DNA of 64,000 bases from JAKFEW01 sp036675505. GTDB lineage: Bacteria; Cyanobacteriota; Sericytochromatia; S15B-MN24; JAQBPE01. The stretch is from contig JAKFEW010000079.1 in NCBI GenBank assembly GCA_036675505.1, positions 20,177-84,176 of the forward strand. Reading direction: 5' to 3'. The number at the start of each line of letters is the position of its first letter. The stretch's first letter is position 1. The notes below the pieces were generated by a model. That model had not been told where the DNA came from and ran no database searches. It was given only the letters and a program-made list of their open reading frames with translations. Of this stretch, positions 24,531 through 33,012 are shown piece after piece. Made by a program: the position numbers and the translations under genes.

Positions 24531-25392
24531 CGACCTGCCCCCGCATGAAGGCCACCGCGTCGTCGAGCACGGGGCCGAGGAAGCGCAAGGGTGCTGCGAT
24601 GGCGGCGACCACGCCATAGTGGTCGAGCCTGTCGTACTCGACGAGCGTGGCCTGGAGGCCGGCCTTCTGGGCCGCGTCGCGCAGGTTGCGGGCGTTGTGG
24701 GGCTTCACGATCTCGTCCTTGAGGCCGTATTGCAGGAAGATCGGCGGGTCCTTCGCGTCCACGTAGCGGATCGGCTGGGTGTTGGGCCAGCCCTCTGGCG
24801 GGCCCATCAGCTGGCGGATGTCTTCATCCGTGAAGGGCAGGAAATCGTACGGCCCCGACATGCCGACCACGCCCTTCACCGCCCCCTCGGGCAGCCCCTG
24901 GGCCTTCAAGAACGACTGATCGAGCGCGAGCATCATCGCCTGGTGCGCCCCCGCCGAATGGCCCAGCAGCACGAGTCGGGCCGGATCGCCGCCGAGCTCG
25001 CGGGCGTGGTCGTGGGCCCAGCGCACGGCCTTCGCGCCGTCTTCCACGAAGTCCGGGAAGCGCACCTCGGGGAAGAGCCGGTGGTCCGGCAGCACGGCCA
25101 CGAAGCCGCGGCTCGCGAGCGCCTCGCCCACGAAGCGGAACTCGCGCTTGTCGAAGCCCTGCCAACGGCCGCCGTAGAAGAAGACAGCGACCGGCAACGC
25201 GGCGCCCGGCTCGAGCGCGGCCCTGGGGCGATAGACGTCGACGGCCTGGCGCGGGTGATCGCCATAGGCACGCTCGATGTGCTCGGCGTAGCCCCAGCTC
25301 GGCACGACGGCGTTGAGCAGGCCGAGCGGCGTGCAGCCCGCGAGGGCGAGGGCGGCGGTGAGCAGGGCGGCGGCCTGGCGGATCGGGCGCAT
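24523..25392 (-). CDS. Alpha/beta-hydrolase (esterase/lipase) lipoprotein
   Basis: The 289-residue protein has a lipobox Leu-Ala-Gly-Cys at about 17-20. The hydrolase core shows a Phe-Tyr-Gly-Gly-Arg oxyanion strand, the nucleophile elbow Gly-His-Ser-Ala-Gly near residue 147, an Asp near Leu-Lys-Asp-Glu and a His in Asp-His-Tyr-Gly near 268. It is like BD-FAE/carboxylesterase-type secreted hydrolases. AGGAG lies 8 bases upstream of the ATG at 25392. Confidence 0.85.
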   Translation of the reverse strand: MRPIRQAAALLTAALALAGCTPLGLLNAVVPSWGYAEHIERAYGDHPRQAVDVYRPRAALEPGAALPVAVFFYGGRWQGFDKREFRFVGEALASRGFVAVLPDHRLFPEVRFPDFVEDGAKAVRWAHDHARELGGDPARLVLLGHSAGAHQAMMLALDQSFLKAQGLPEGAVKGVVGMSGPYDFLPFTDEDIRQLMGPPEGWPNTQPIRYVDAKDPPIFLQYGLKDEIVKPHNARNLRDAAQKAGLQATLVEYDRLDHYGVVAAIAAPLRFLGPVLDDAVAFMRGQVGA

Positions 25393-25458
25393 GGGCGGGT
25401 TCTCCTCAGGCCATGATACGCTTGCCAATTCGTTTTGGATGGGGGGTAAGCAAGCCGT

Positions 25459-26442
25459 ATGCGCATTTTCCTGACCGGTGGCTCGGGCTTCCTCGGCCGC
25501 AGCCTGATCGAAGCCGCGACCGCCGCGGGCCACAGCGTCCGCGCCCTGGCCCGCTCGGCCGCCTCGGCCGACAGCGTGCGCCGGGCGGGCGGCGAGCCCG
25601 TGATGGGCGACCTCGACGACGAGGCCGCGCTGCGCGCGGGCATGGCAGGCTGCGACGCGGTGGTCCACGCCGCCGCCCACACCGAGGAGTGGGGCCCTTA
25701 TGCGGACTTCCACCGCGTGAACGTGGCCGGCACCGAGCACGTGATCGCGGCCGCCCGCGGGGCCCGCGTGCCGCGCCTGGTGCACGTGAGCAGCGAGTCG
25801 GTGCTGGCCGGCGGCCGGCCGATCGTGAACGCGGACGAGACCTGGCCCAGGCCCGCGAAGGCGGTCGGGCTGTATCCGCTCACCAAGGGCATGGCCGAGG
25901 ACCGCGTGCTCGCGGCCAACGGCGAGGGCCTCGCCACGGTGGTGGTGCGGCCCCGCTTCTTGTGGGGCCAGGGCGACACCTCGCTGCTGCCGAAGCTCGT
26001 GGAAGCCGTGCAGGCCGGCCGCTTCAAGTGGATCGGCGGCGGGCGCTACCCGAGCTCCACCTGCCACGTGCGCAACGCCTGCCAGGGCATCCTGCTGGCC
26101 TGCGAGAAGGGCGGGGCGGGCCAGATCTACTTCCTCACGGACGGCCCGCCGGTGGAGTTCCGCGCGTTCCTGACCGAGTTGATCGGCACGCAGGGGATCA
26201 CGGTGGACGTCGGCAGCGTGCCGCACGGGATCGCGGTGGTCTCGGCGTATGTGGCCGAGTTCGTCTGGAAGACTTTCAGGCTCGCCGGGCCGCCGCCGAT
26301 CACGCTCTCGCTGGTGCGGGTGGTGGGTGAGGAGGTGACGGTGTCGGACGCGAAGGCGCGGCGGGAGCTGGGCTACGCGCCTGTGGTGACACGGGAAGCT
26401 GGCCTCGCTGAGATTCAGGCGGGCTCGAGCGGAAGGGCGTAA
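25459..26442 (+). CDS. NAD(P)-dependent epimerase/dehydratase-family (SDR) protein
   Basis: The 327-residue protein begins with the dinucleotide-binding Gly-Gly-Ser-Gly-Phe-Leu-Gly (residues 7-13). A Ser near 113 with a Tyr-Pro-Leu-Thr-Lys at about 136-140 forms the extended-SDR catalytic site. It most resembles 3-beta-hydroxysteroid dehydrogenase/isomerase-like or DFR-like enzymes. GGGTAAGCAagccgtATG immediately upstream with no ribosome site is a leaderless arrangement. The 3' end overlaps the opposite gene by 28 bases. Confidence 0.85.
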   Translation: MRIFLTGGSGFLGRSLIEAATAAGHSVRALARSAASADSVRRAGGEPVMGDLDDEAALRAGMAGCDAVVHAAAHTEEWGPYADFHRVNVAGTEHVIAAARGARVPRLVHVSSESVLAGGRPIVNADETWPRPAKAVGLYPLTKGMAEDRVLAANGEGLATVVVRPRFLWGQGDTSLLPKLVEAVQAGRFKWIGGGRYPSSTCHVRNACQGILLACEKGGAGQIYFLTDGPPVEFRAFLTELIGTQGITVDVGSVPHGIAVVSAYVAEFVWKTFRLAGPPPITLSLVRVVGEEVTVSDAKARRELGYAPVVTREAGLAEIQAGSSGRA

Positions 26443-26969
26443 GCCTGCCGAAATGCCTCGTACGCCGCGGTCGGCAACCAGGCGCGCGCGCGAACAAGCT
26501 CGGCTTCCCGGTATCGCGCGTATTCAGCGCCCGCGCGCGGGCGCTGCTCGAGCCAGTTGGCGAGCACCAGCGTGAGGAGATCCGACCAATCCTGGCGCGA
26601 AAGCGGGATCGGCTCCCCGTTGTGGCGATCGACGACGTGGAAGCCTTCCTCACGGTCCAGGTTCTGCCAGAGCGAGTCCTTGCGGAAGGCGCCGAAAACG
26701 TAGGTCAGGCGCTCGGCCTCCCGACCGATCAATGCCTGCAGAACTGGCCGCAGCGTAAGCGAGACGGCCGGCTGCTGAAAGGACTCGGTGCCGTAGACGC
26801 TGTGGCAGAGGCCAGCCTCGCAGACTTCGGAGGGCACGTCCCAATCCGCCAGGAGCCTGTACGTTCCGCGCAGGTGCGCGGCCAGGGTGCCGTCACCATG
26901 GGCGAGCGTCTCGACGCCGAAGGGCGCCAATTGGGCCAGGATGTGCTCGCAGCGATCAGTGGTGGTCAT
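26415..26969 (-). CDS. DUF6817-like HD-fold protein
   Basis: The 184-residue protein has Thr-Leu-Ala-His followed by Val-Cys-Glu-Ala-Gly-Leu-Cys-His-Ser-Val-Tyr-Gly-Thr (near residues 48-60), a signature of DUF6817, which resembles HD-type metal sites. The function is not assigned; a phosphohydrolase is possible. TGC-TAAATT ends 9 bases before the ATG. Confidence 0.65.
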   Translation of the reverse strand: MTTTDRCEHILAQLAPFGVETLAHGDGTLAAHLRGTYRLLADWDVPSEVCEAGLCHSVYGTESFQQPAVSLTLRPVLQALIGREAERLTYVFGAFRKDSLWQNLDREEGFHVVDRHNGEPIPLSRQDWSDLLTLVLANWLEQRPRAGAEYARYREAELVRARAWLPTAAYEAFRQAYALPLEPA

Positions 26970-26996
26970 GGCCCTGCCAATTTAGCATGATCGCCC

Positions 26997-27455
26997 TCAT
27001 GGGCGAGACCGCCCCTTCTGGAGCCTTCGCACCAGCCGTTCCAGCTCGTTCGCGAACGCCGCGCGGTCCTTGTTGCTGTAGGCCTTCGGCCCGCCCAGGT
27101 CCATCCCGCCCTCGCGCAGCTCGCGGTGCAGCGCCCAGGTCGCCATCCGGTCGCCGATCGAGCTCTCGTCGAAGACCTCGCCGCGGTGGCCGAGCGCGAG
27201 CACGCCCTTCTCGACGACGGCGGCGGCGAGCGGGATGTCGGCGGTGATGACCAGGTCTTCCGGCGTCGCGGCGTCCACGATCCACTTGTCGGCCTGGTCC
27301 GGGCCCTCCGGCACGATCACGGGCGTGACGCCCGGCTCGCGGCCGAAGGCCATCGGCGAGTTGCTGACCAGGATCAGCGGGACTTCCAGGCGGTGCGCGG
27401 CGCGCAGCAGCATGTCCTTCACGGGACAGGCGTCCCCATCGACGATCAGACGCAA
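26997..27455 (-). CDS. YaiI/YqxD-family (DUF188, UPF0178) protein
   Basis: The 152-residue protein starts with Leu-Ile-Val-Asp-Gly-Asp-Ala-Cys-Pro-Val-Lys, then a Leu-Val-Ser-Asn-Ser strand, Val-Ile-Thr-Ala-Asp-Ile-Pro-Leu-Ala and a Gly-Pro-Lys-Ala-Tyr turn, the standard UPF0178 pattern. The start is TTG, with GGAGGTGAT, the full anti-16S complement, 5 bases upstream; the strong site probably compensates for the weak codon. It is a PIN-like fold, possibly a nuclease, with unknown role. Confidence 0.9.
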   Translation of the reverse strand: MRLIVDGDACPVKDMLLRAAHRLEVPLILVSNSPMAFGREPGVTPVIVPEGPDQADKWIVDAATPEDLVITADIPLAAAVVEKGVLALGHRGEVFDESSIGDRMATWALHRELREGGMDLGGPKAYSNKDRAAFANELERLVRRLQKGRSRP

Positions 27456-27555
27456 GGGCGATCACCTCCGGCGCCAGCCTAACGAGCCTGAGGGGCGCCG
27501 TCAACCTCCTTTCGACGGGCGCGTCGTCACCCCGCGGGCTGGGCATATAGGCGCC

Positions 27556-28116
27556 ATGATCGAAATCGTGCCCTACCGATCCGCCTGGTCCGACGCGTTC
27601 GCCGCCCTCGGCGCCCGCCTGCGCGCAGCCGTGGGCGAGCGCGTGCTCGCGATCCACCACATCGGCTCGACCAGCGTGCCGGGCCTCGCGGCGAAGGACG
27701 TGCTGGACGTGCAGATCACCGTCGGCGATCTCGAGGAGCCGCTCAGCGAGGCGCTCGTGTCGCTCGGCTTCGATCCGCGGCCCCACCTCATCGACCACTG
27801 CCCGCCCGGCATGACGCTCGCGGCGCGCGAGCTCGAGAAGCGCGTCTACCGGCACGACGCGCCGCGCATCAACCTCCATGTGCGCGCCGAGGGCCGCTTC
27901 AACCAGCGCTACGCGCTGCTCTTCCGCGACTACCTGCGGGCCGTGCCGATGGCCGCGCACGCCTACGGCGAGATCAAGTGCCAGCTCGCGCGCTACTTCC
28001 CGCAGGACGTGGACGCGTATTACGACATCAAGGACCCGGTCTGCGACGCGCTGATGGCGGGGGCCTTCGAGTGGGCGCGCGCGACCGGCTGGGCGCCCGG
28101 CCCGAGCGACGCCTAG
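27556..28116 (+). CDS. GrpB-family (UPF0157) nucleotidyltransferase-fold protein
   Basis: The 186-residue protein has a His-His-Ile-Gly-Ser-Thr-Ser-Val-Pro-Gly-Leu-Ala-Ala-Lys motif at about residue 33 and an Asp-Val-Gln-Ile strand after it, followed by Arg-Phe-Asn-Gln-Arg-Tyr-Ala-Leu-Leu-Phe-Arg-Asp-Tyr. These are diagnostic for GrpB. The family shares the nucleotidyltransferase fold, and some members ligate dephospho-CoA or related groups, but most are uncharacterised. A weak CATATA at -12 hints at a leaderless start. Confidence 0.9.
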   Translation: MIEIVPYRSAWSDAFAALGARLRAAVGERVLAIHHIGSTSVPGLAAKDVLDVQITVGDLEEPLSEALVSLGFDPRPHLIDHCPPGMTLAARELEKRVYRHDAPRINLHVRAEGRFNQRYALLFRDYLRAVPMAAHAYGEIKCQLARYFPQDVDAYYDIKDPVCDALMAGAFEWARATGWAPGPSDA

Positions 28117-28117
28117 C

Positions 28118-28975
28118 TCAGGCGATCGCCCCGAACTTCCCGGCCTCGTAGTCCTGGATCGCCTGCGCGATCTCCTCGCGCGTGTTCATCACGAACGGGC
28201 CGTACGACACGATCGGCTCGCCGAACGGCACCGCGTGGCCGAACAGCATGACGGCCTCCTGCTCGGCCACCACCTCGACGGCGTCGCCGTCCTGTGCGAG
28301 CTCGGCGAGCCGGTAGGCATCGAGGCGCTCACCGCCCACCGTCACGGCGCCGCGGATCACGTAGCAGAGCACGCTCCGATCGCGCGGCGCGGGCAGCGTC
28401 ACGCGGCCGCCGGCCTGCAGCGTCACCGTCATCAGGTGGATGTCCACGAGCGGCCGGACCGGGCCTTCCTGGCCGTCGAAGGCGCCGGCGACGAGGTTCA
28501 CGCTCACGCGGCCGCCATCGGCGGCGATCGCGGGGATGGCGTCGCGCTGCAGGCCCGTGTACTTCGGATCGGTCAATTTCAGGCGCGCCGGCAGGTTGAC
28601 CCACAGCTGCAGGATCTCGAGCCCGCCACCTTTCTCGATGAATTCGCGTGAGGAGAGCTCCGCATGGACCAGGCCCCGCCCCGCGGTCATCCACTGGATC
28701 CCGCCCGCGCCGATCACGCTCTCGTGGCCGCCTGAGTCGCTGTGCAGGAGGTCGCCGTCGAGGATGAAGGTGACGGTCTCGAAGCCGCGGTGCGGATGGG
28801 GCCCGAAGGGCAGGCCTTGGTTGTGGGGCGGGTAGGTCTGGGGGCCGTGGTGGTTGAGGAACAGGAACGGGTCGAGGTGGGCGAGCGCGGGGCCGGGCAG
28901 CGGCCTGCGGGTGTGCAGATCGCGGATGTCGTCGCGCACGGCCTGGTGGAGGCGCTTCACGGTTCGGGTCGCCAT
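28118..28975 (-). CDS. Pirin-family protein
   Basis: The 285-residue protein shows the pirin cupin signature: Asp-Pro-Phe-Leu-Phe-Leu-Asn-His-His, Pro-His-Pro-His-Arg-Gly-Phe-Glu-Thr-Val, and a Met-Thr-Ala-Gly-Arg-Gly-Leu-Val-His-Ala-Glu turn (residues 34-105). Its iron ligands are the His of these motifs plus a Glu. Bacterial pirins are quercetinases or redox-linked regulators; the role here is open. AAGGAGG is 9 bases upstream of the ATG. Confidence 0.9.
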   Translation of the reverse strand: MATRTVKRLHQAVRDDIRDLHTRRPLPGPALAHLDPFLFLNHHGPQTYPPHNQGLPFGPHPHRGFETVTFILDGDLLHSDSGGHESVIGAGGIQWMTAGRGLVHAELSSREFIEKGGGLEILQLWVNLPARLKLTDPKYTGLQRDAIPAIAADGGRVSVNLVAGAFDGQEGPVRPLVDIHLMTVTLQAGGRVTLPAPRDRSVLCYVIRGAVTVGGERLDAYRLAELAQDGDAVEVVAEQEAVMLFGHAVPFGEPIVSYGPFVMNTREEIAQAIQDYEAGKFGAIA

Positions 28976-29000
28976 CGGGTTCGAGCCTCCTTCGGGGTCC

Positions 29001-30590
29001 TCAAGGTACCACCTCGCGCGGGCCTGCGCGGCGGGCAGGCGAGACGCGGGGCTCGAGCGGCAGGCCGGCGGCCCGCCAGGCCTCGTAGCCGCCCTGCAAC
29101 GGCTGCACCTGCCGGAACCCGACCTCGATGAACCGCTCGGCCGCCCGGGCCGAGGTGAATTCGGACGCTCACGTGCAGTACGTCACGACCAACATGTCCC
29201 GATCGTAAGGCAACACGACGCTCTCGGCCGCAAGCAACGTGTCCGGATCGAAGCGCACCGAGCCCGGGATCTGGTAGTCGTCGAGGTTCCGGCGCACGTC
29301 GACGATCAGCACATGATCCCCGCGCGCGAGCCGCGCGCGCAGCTCCTCCACGAAGATCCGCGGGATCGGCCGGCCGTGCTCGGCCGCAAGCATGAGGGCC
29401 ATCTCGTCGTCGTGGAAGCGCACCTCGAGGCCCACCAGCGCGACCATGATCGCGACCCCGACCGCCAGCACGGCGAGCGGCGGCCAGACGGCCGCGAGCG
29501 GCACCAGCGCCGCGGCTCCCAGGGCCGCCGCCAGGTAGGCCGCCACGAACGCCCGGCTCAGGCGAGAACGCTCGGCCAGGCGCTGCAGCACGAGGAAGGC
29601 CCCGATCCAGGCCGCGGTGCCGAAGCCGAACATCATGGCCGTCGCGGGCACGAGCCGCGCGCCCGCGGCCTCGGGGATCGCATGGTGGATGCCCACCGCC
29701 AGCGCGGCCATGGCGGCGACCAGCGGGAAATGGCCGTAGATGAAGGGAAGACCGTTGCCGAGCGAGCACTCGTGGTCCGCGAGGTCCGTGAACGAGAAGT
29801 AAGTCCACCAGACGCAGCCGGCAGCGACGCCGGCGAGCCCGGCCGCGATCAGCGGCCCCGGGCTCCAGGCCACGCTCGAGAGCCCGCCCACGATCGCGAG
29901 GATCGCTTCGCCGAGCACGAGCAGCACGAACAGCCCGAGCCGCTCGGGCAGGTGCCGGGCGTGGACCGGGAAGCGCCGCAGGCCGGCGCGCGCGAACCAG
30001 GGGAAGGCGAGGTCGATCGCCACGCCGAGGCCCCACAGCGCGTATCGCGCGGGCGGCGGCACGAAAGCCGAGGCGGCCCAGCAGGCCATCACCATGAGCG
30101 ACCCCGCGATGTATACGAGGTTGGTCTCCTTCACGTCCGGGAAGCGCCAGCGCGGCCGGAAGTGGAGCGCGACGAGCAGCCCGCGCGCCGCGACGTAGGT
30201 CAACACGAACCCCACCGGGCTCGCATCGAGCACCTGGGGGATCTGCACGGCCATCACGGCGGCCAGCAGCACCAACGCGAAGGTGTACAGCCGATAGGTC
30301 AGGTCGTGGTCGCCGAAGCGGCTCGTATAGACCGTATGGCTCGCCCAGACCCAGAAGACGCACTGGACGATCGCGAGGTAGGCGAGCAGCCCGCCGGGGG
30401 TCGGGTGATCGCCGAGCAGCGTGCCGAGGGCGGCCACCACCGCGGCGAAGACCAGGTCGAAGAAGAGCTCGAGCCAGGTCACCGGATGCTCGTCGGCCGG
30501 CTCGCGGCTCCCCTCGATCGTCGACCGACCCGCCTCAGCCGTCGACCGACGGTCCTCGGCGATTTCCCGGCGGATTTCGGCCATCGGCAT
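29001..30590 (-). CDS. LtrA-family membrane protein fused to a rhodanese domain, putative selenoprotein (TGA at 29169-29171)
   Basis: The first 405 residues are a low-temperature-requirement A (LtrA)-type protein: after a 35-residue polar N-terminus come about ten hydrophobic helices, with a Trp-Leu-Glu-Leu-Phe-Phe-Asp-Leu start. A rhodanese domain follows (about 415-520), with Val-Leu-Ile-Val-Asp-Val-Arg and the active-site strand ending V-T-Y-C-T. The next codon is TGA (29169-29171). Reading through it gives Ala-Ser-Glu-Phe-Thr-Ser-Ala-Arg-Ala-Ala, then Gly-Gly-Tyr-Glu-Ala-Trp, exactly how a rhodanese domain ends, until a second TGA at 29001. So either Sec474 is inserted or the gene carries a nonsense mutation. 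AAGGA precedes the ATG at 30590. Without read-through the product is 473 residues. Confidence 0.75.
29136..29154 (-). promoter_or_regulatory. Candidate SECIS hairpin after the in-frame TGA
   Basis: On the coding strand a perfect 7-bp stem CTCGGCC/GGCCGAG closes a CGGGC loop. The stem begins 15 bases and the loop 22 bases after the TGA, within the range seen for bacterial SECIS elements, with flanking bases that could extend it around a bulge. The sequence is GC-rich, so a hairpin by chance is possible. Confidence 0.4.
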
Positions 30591-30789
30591 CGACGTCCTT
30601 CCCTATCGCGCATCACGCCGCAGCCATCGTAGCGCCGCCCTTCCGGAGGTCCTAGCGGCAAGGGGCCGACCGCGCACTCGCGCAAATCACGTTGGCCAAC
30701 TCCGCATGGCATGCCCCGGGGGGCGGCGCGAAGATAGCGATTGGCGGTCGTCGGCGCCTCGCGCGACGCCCCATACGAGGAGGAAAGCC

Positions 30790-31998
30790 ATGCGACGAAT
30801 CGGCTTGGCGATCGGCGTGGGTGTGGCCGCCATCGGCGCCTGCGCCACGCCCGACCTGCCTGGGCGCGCGCCCGCGGGGAACCCGCCCGTGCCAGCCGCG
30901 GAGGATCCACGCTACAAGCTCGCGGCGATCGGACCGCTCGCCGTCCAGGCGACGGACGCGGACAGCCAACTCTCGACCAACCCGGCCGGCTACGCGACCG
31001 ATGCCAACACGTCGACCGCCTGGGCCAACGGCGGCTACCGGAACGCCACGGCCTGGCTGCGGGCACGCTTCGCCGCCGACGTGCCGATCGCGTCCGTGGC
31101 GATCCGGATGCCGCCCGCGGCCAGCGGATCGAGCTACGACCTGCAGGTCTCGGCCGACGGCACGACCTGGACGACGGCGCTCGCCAACCAGAAGAACACG
31201 ACCTGGAACCCGGAGACCAAGACGCTCCCGGTCGGTACGCACGGGCGCTATTTGCGCATGTTCTGGCGCAACAGCCCGACCGCGCCGGCGCCGCACGTGA
31301 ACGTCTACGATTTCAACGCGCGCGGCGAGACCGGCGGGGCCACCCCCACGCCGTCCACGGCTCCCTCGGTTGCGCCGTCCACGGCGCCGACGCCCACGCC
31401 GGTCGCCTCGGCGCCCAGCGGCACCTACCCGCGCGCAGCCACGCCAGGCCCGCGCACGGTGACCGGCTTCGTCTACAACAACCGCGTGCCCATCGCGGGC
31501 ATCCAGATCAAGGTGGGCAGCCAGACCCTGACGACCGACGCCAACGGCCGCTACACGGCCACGAACCTCGCCAACGGCTACTACCAGGCCTACTACTACA
31601 ACCCGGTCGACCGCAACAAGATCGGCTACTGGCGCTCGCGCGCGGTGGTGGTCGACGGCACGCGGGGCGCCAGCGTCCCGACGGTCGACCTGTACCTCGT
31701 CGGCATGATGAACACGCCGCCGATGGATGCCCGCATCAAGCTGCCGTTCAACTTCGTCTGGAAGCCGCCAATGCAGCTGCCGGTCGGCTACTACTGGCGC
31801 ATCCACGATCGGCCGTACACCTCCTTCGTGCTGGTGTACCAGAGCGCCAAGCTGCCAGGCTCCGCCACGTCCTTCTACTTCACCGGCGCCGGCGTGAACC
31901 TCGACCCGACCCACCGCTACTTCTGGGGCGTGCAATGGGACTGGGGCGAGCTCGGCTTCGGCGGCAACCTGTACCAGGCCGCCTACATGTCGAAGTAG
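30790..31998 (+). CDS. Lipoprotein with discoidin-like and carboxypeptidase-regulatory-like domains
   Basis: The 402-residue protein has a lipobox Ala-Ile-Gly-Ala-Cys (13-17). Residues 45-185 form an F5/8-type-C (discoidin) domain with Asp-Ala-Asn-Thr-Ser-Thr-Ala-Trp. A Thr-Pro-Ser linker (about 185-220) follows. Residues 225-300 are a carboxypeptidase-regulatory-like beta-sandwich (Thr-Asp-Ala-Asn-Gly-Arg-Tyr), and the last 100 residues look like a further beta domain. It probably binds surface carbohydrates. AGGAAAG lies just before the ATG. Confidence 0.75.
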   Translation: MRRIGLAIGVGVAAIGACATPDLPGRAPAGNPPVPAAEDPRYKLAAIGPLAVQATDADSQLSTNPAGYATDANTSTAWANGGYRNATAWLRARFAADVPIASVAIRMPPAASGSSYDLQVSADGTTWTTALANQKNTTWNPETKTLPVGTHGRYLRMFWRNSPTAPAPHVNVYDFNARGETGGATPTPSTAPSVAPSTAPTPTPVASAPSGTYPRAATPGPRTVTGFVYNNRVPIAGIQIKVGSQTLTTDANGRYTATNLANGYYQAYYYNPVDRNKIGYWRSRAVVVDGTRGASVPTVDLYLVGMMNTPPMDARIKLPFNFVWKPPMQLPVGYYWRIHDRPYTSFVLVYQSAKLPGSATSFYFTGAGVNLDPTHRYFWGVQWDWGELGFGGNLYQAAYMSK

Positions 31999-32005
31999 AC
32001 CAGCG

Positions 32006-32030
32006 GGGGCCGGGCGTGACGCCCGGCCCC
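32006..32030. terminator. Hairpin between convergent genes
   Basis: An 11-bp perfect GC stem (32006-32016 with 32020-32030) with a TGA loop. No T-run. Confidence 0.6.
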
Positions 32031-32050
32031 TCCGCTTCAGGGCGCCAGGC

Positions 32051-32593
32051 TCAGAGCCCGAGCCGCATCACGTGCCGGCGGGTGCCCGCGAGGCCCACCT
32101 CCTCGAACCCGACGGCCGCGAAGTTCGGCACGAAGCCCATGAAGCGGTAGCTCGGCGAGTCCGGCTCGACCGGGTAGGCCTCGAGGATCGTCGCGCCCTT
32201 GCGGCGCGCCTGGTCGATCGCAGCCTCGAGCAGCTGGTGGAAGACGCCCTGGCCGCGGTGGTCGGCGCGGATGAAGAAGCACACGATCGACCAGATCGAC
32301 GCGGGGTCGACGGCCGGATCCTCCGGGCCGCCGAGCGGCCTGAAGGTCGGCCGCGGCGCGACCGCGCACCAGGCCACCGGCTCGTCGCCGTCGTAGCCGA
32401 GCAGGCCGATCGGCACGCCGGTCTCGACCCGCTTGCGCAGCGCGGCCTTGCGGCTCGACCCGTCGATGCGCCGGGTCTCTTCGCCCTGGGCGCGCCAGAC
32501 CATGCACCAGCAGTTCTTGGGGCCGCCCTTGCCCTGGAAGAGCTTCTCCAGATCCGGCCAGCGTGCGCGATCGACGGGGTGGAATTTCAGCAT
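32051..32593 (-). CDS. GNAT-family acetyltransferase
   Basis: The 180-residue protein has the acetyl-CoA loop Arg-Gly-Gln-Gly-Val-Phe-His after Cys-Phe-Phe-Ile-Arg-Ala-Asp-His, near residues 107-120. Cys residues in Asn-Cys-Trp-Cys-Met-Val-Trp (about 28-34) are characteristic of a YkkB-like group of putative acetyltransferases. The substrate is unknown. TTTACA and CATCAT, 17 bases apart, lie upstream and could be its promoter. Confidence 0.85.
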   Translation of the reverse strand: MLKFHPVDRARWPDLEKLFQGKGGPKNCWCMVWRAQGEETRRIDGSSRKAALRKRVETGVPIGLLGYDGDEPVAWCAVAPRPTFRPLGGPEDPAVDPASIWSIVCFFIRADHRGQGVFHQLLEAAIDQARRKGATILEAYPVEPDSPSYRFMGFVPNFAAVGFEEVGLAGTRRHVMRLGL

Positions 32594-32708
32594 GGCGCGC
32601 CATGATGAAGCGGGGATCGCACCTTGTAAAGCGCGGGCGTCGCCAGGCCCTGGACAACGGGGGCGCCAACCCGCATGTATAGGGGGTCGATCGCCCCCGG
32701 AGGCCCCG

Positions 32709-33011
32709 ATGAACGAGACCGACCAGACGCCCCTGTTCCTGCGGGCCTTCCGCGCCGTCGCCCTGGCCGAGGGCGCGAGCTTCCTGGTGCTGCTGGGCAT
32801 CGCCATGCCGCTCAAGTACGGCGCCGGCCTGCCCGAGGCCGTGCAGGTGGTCGGCCTGGTCCACGGCCTGCTGTTCATGGCTTACATGGCGCTCGGCCCG
32901 CTGCTCTTCTCGGAGGCCCGCTGGCCGCTCACGCGCCTGCCCGGCTTCGTGCTCGCGGCCGTGCTGCCCTTCGGCACCTTCGTGCTCGAGCGCCGCTGGC
33001 TGCGGGCCTGA
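32709..33011 (+). CDS. DUF3817 membrane protein
   Basis: The 100-residue protein has three hydrophobic helices. The pattern Ala-Glu-Gly-Ala-Ser-Phe-Leu, Met-Pro-Leu-Lys-Tyr and Val-His-Gly near residues 20-53 is the DUF3817 signature. The role is unknown. GGAGG lies 6 bases upstream, and a TATAGG box sits about 35 bases before the start. It is followed by the M14-like gene after one base. Confidence 0.85.
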   Translation: MNETDQTPLFLRAFRAVALAEGASFLVLLGIAMPLKYGAGLPEAVQVVGLVHGLLFMAYMALGPLLFSEARWPLTRLPGFVLAAVLPFGTFVLERRWLRA

Positions 33012-33012
33012 G

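Noticed and set aside
29001..29171. TGA as an indication of a pseudogene or frameshift
   Set aside because: The sequence after the TGA keeps the same frame and good rhodanese motifs, and a second rhodanese gene shows the same feature; not excluded, but less likely than Sec.
28854..30632. Long open frame on the plus strand opposite the LtrA-rhodanese gene
   Set aside because: Low-complexity Arg/Gly/Ala/His product typical of antisense frames in GC-rich DNA; the minus-strand gene has clear domains.
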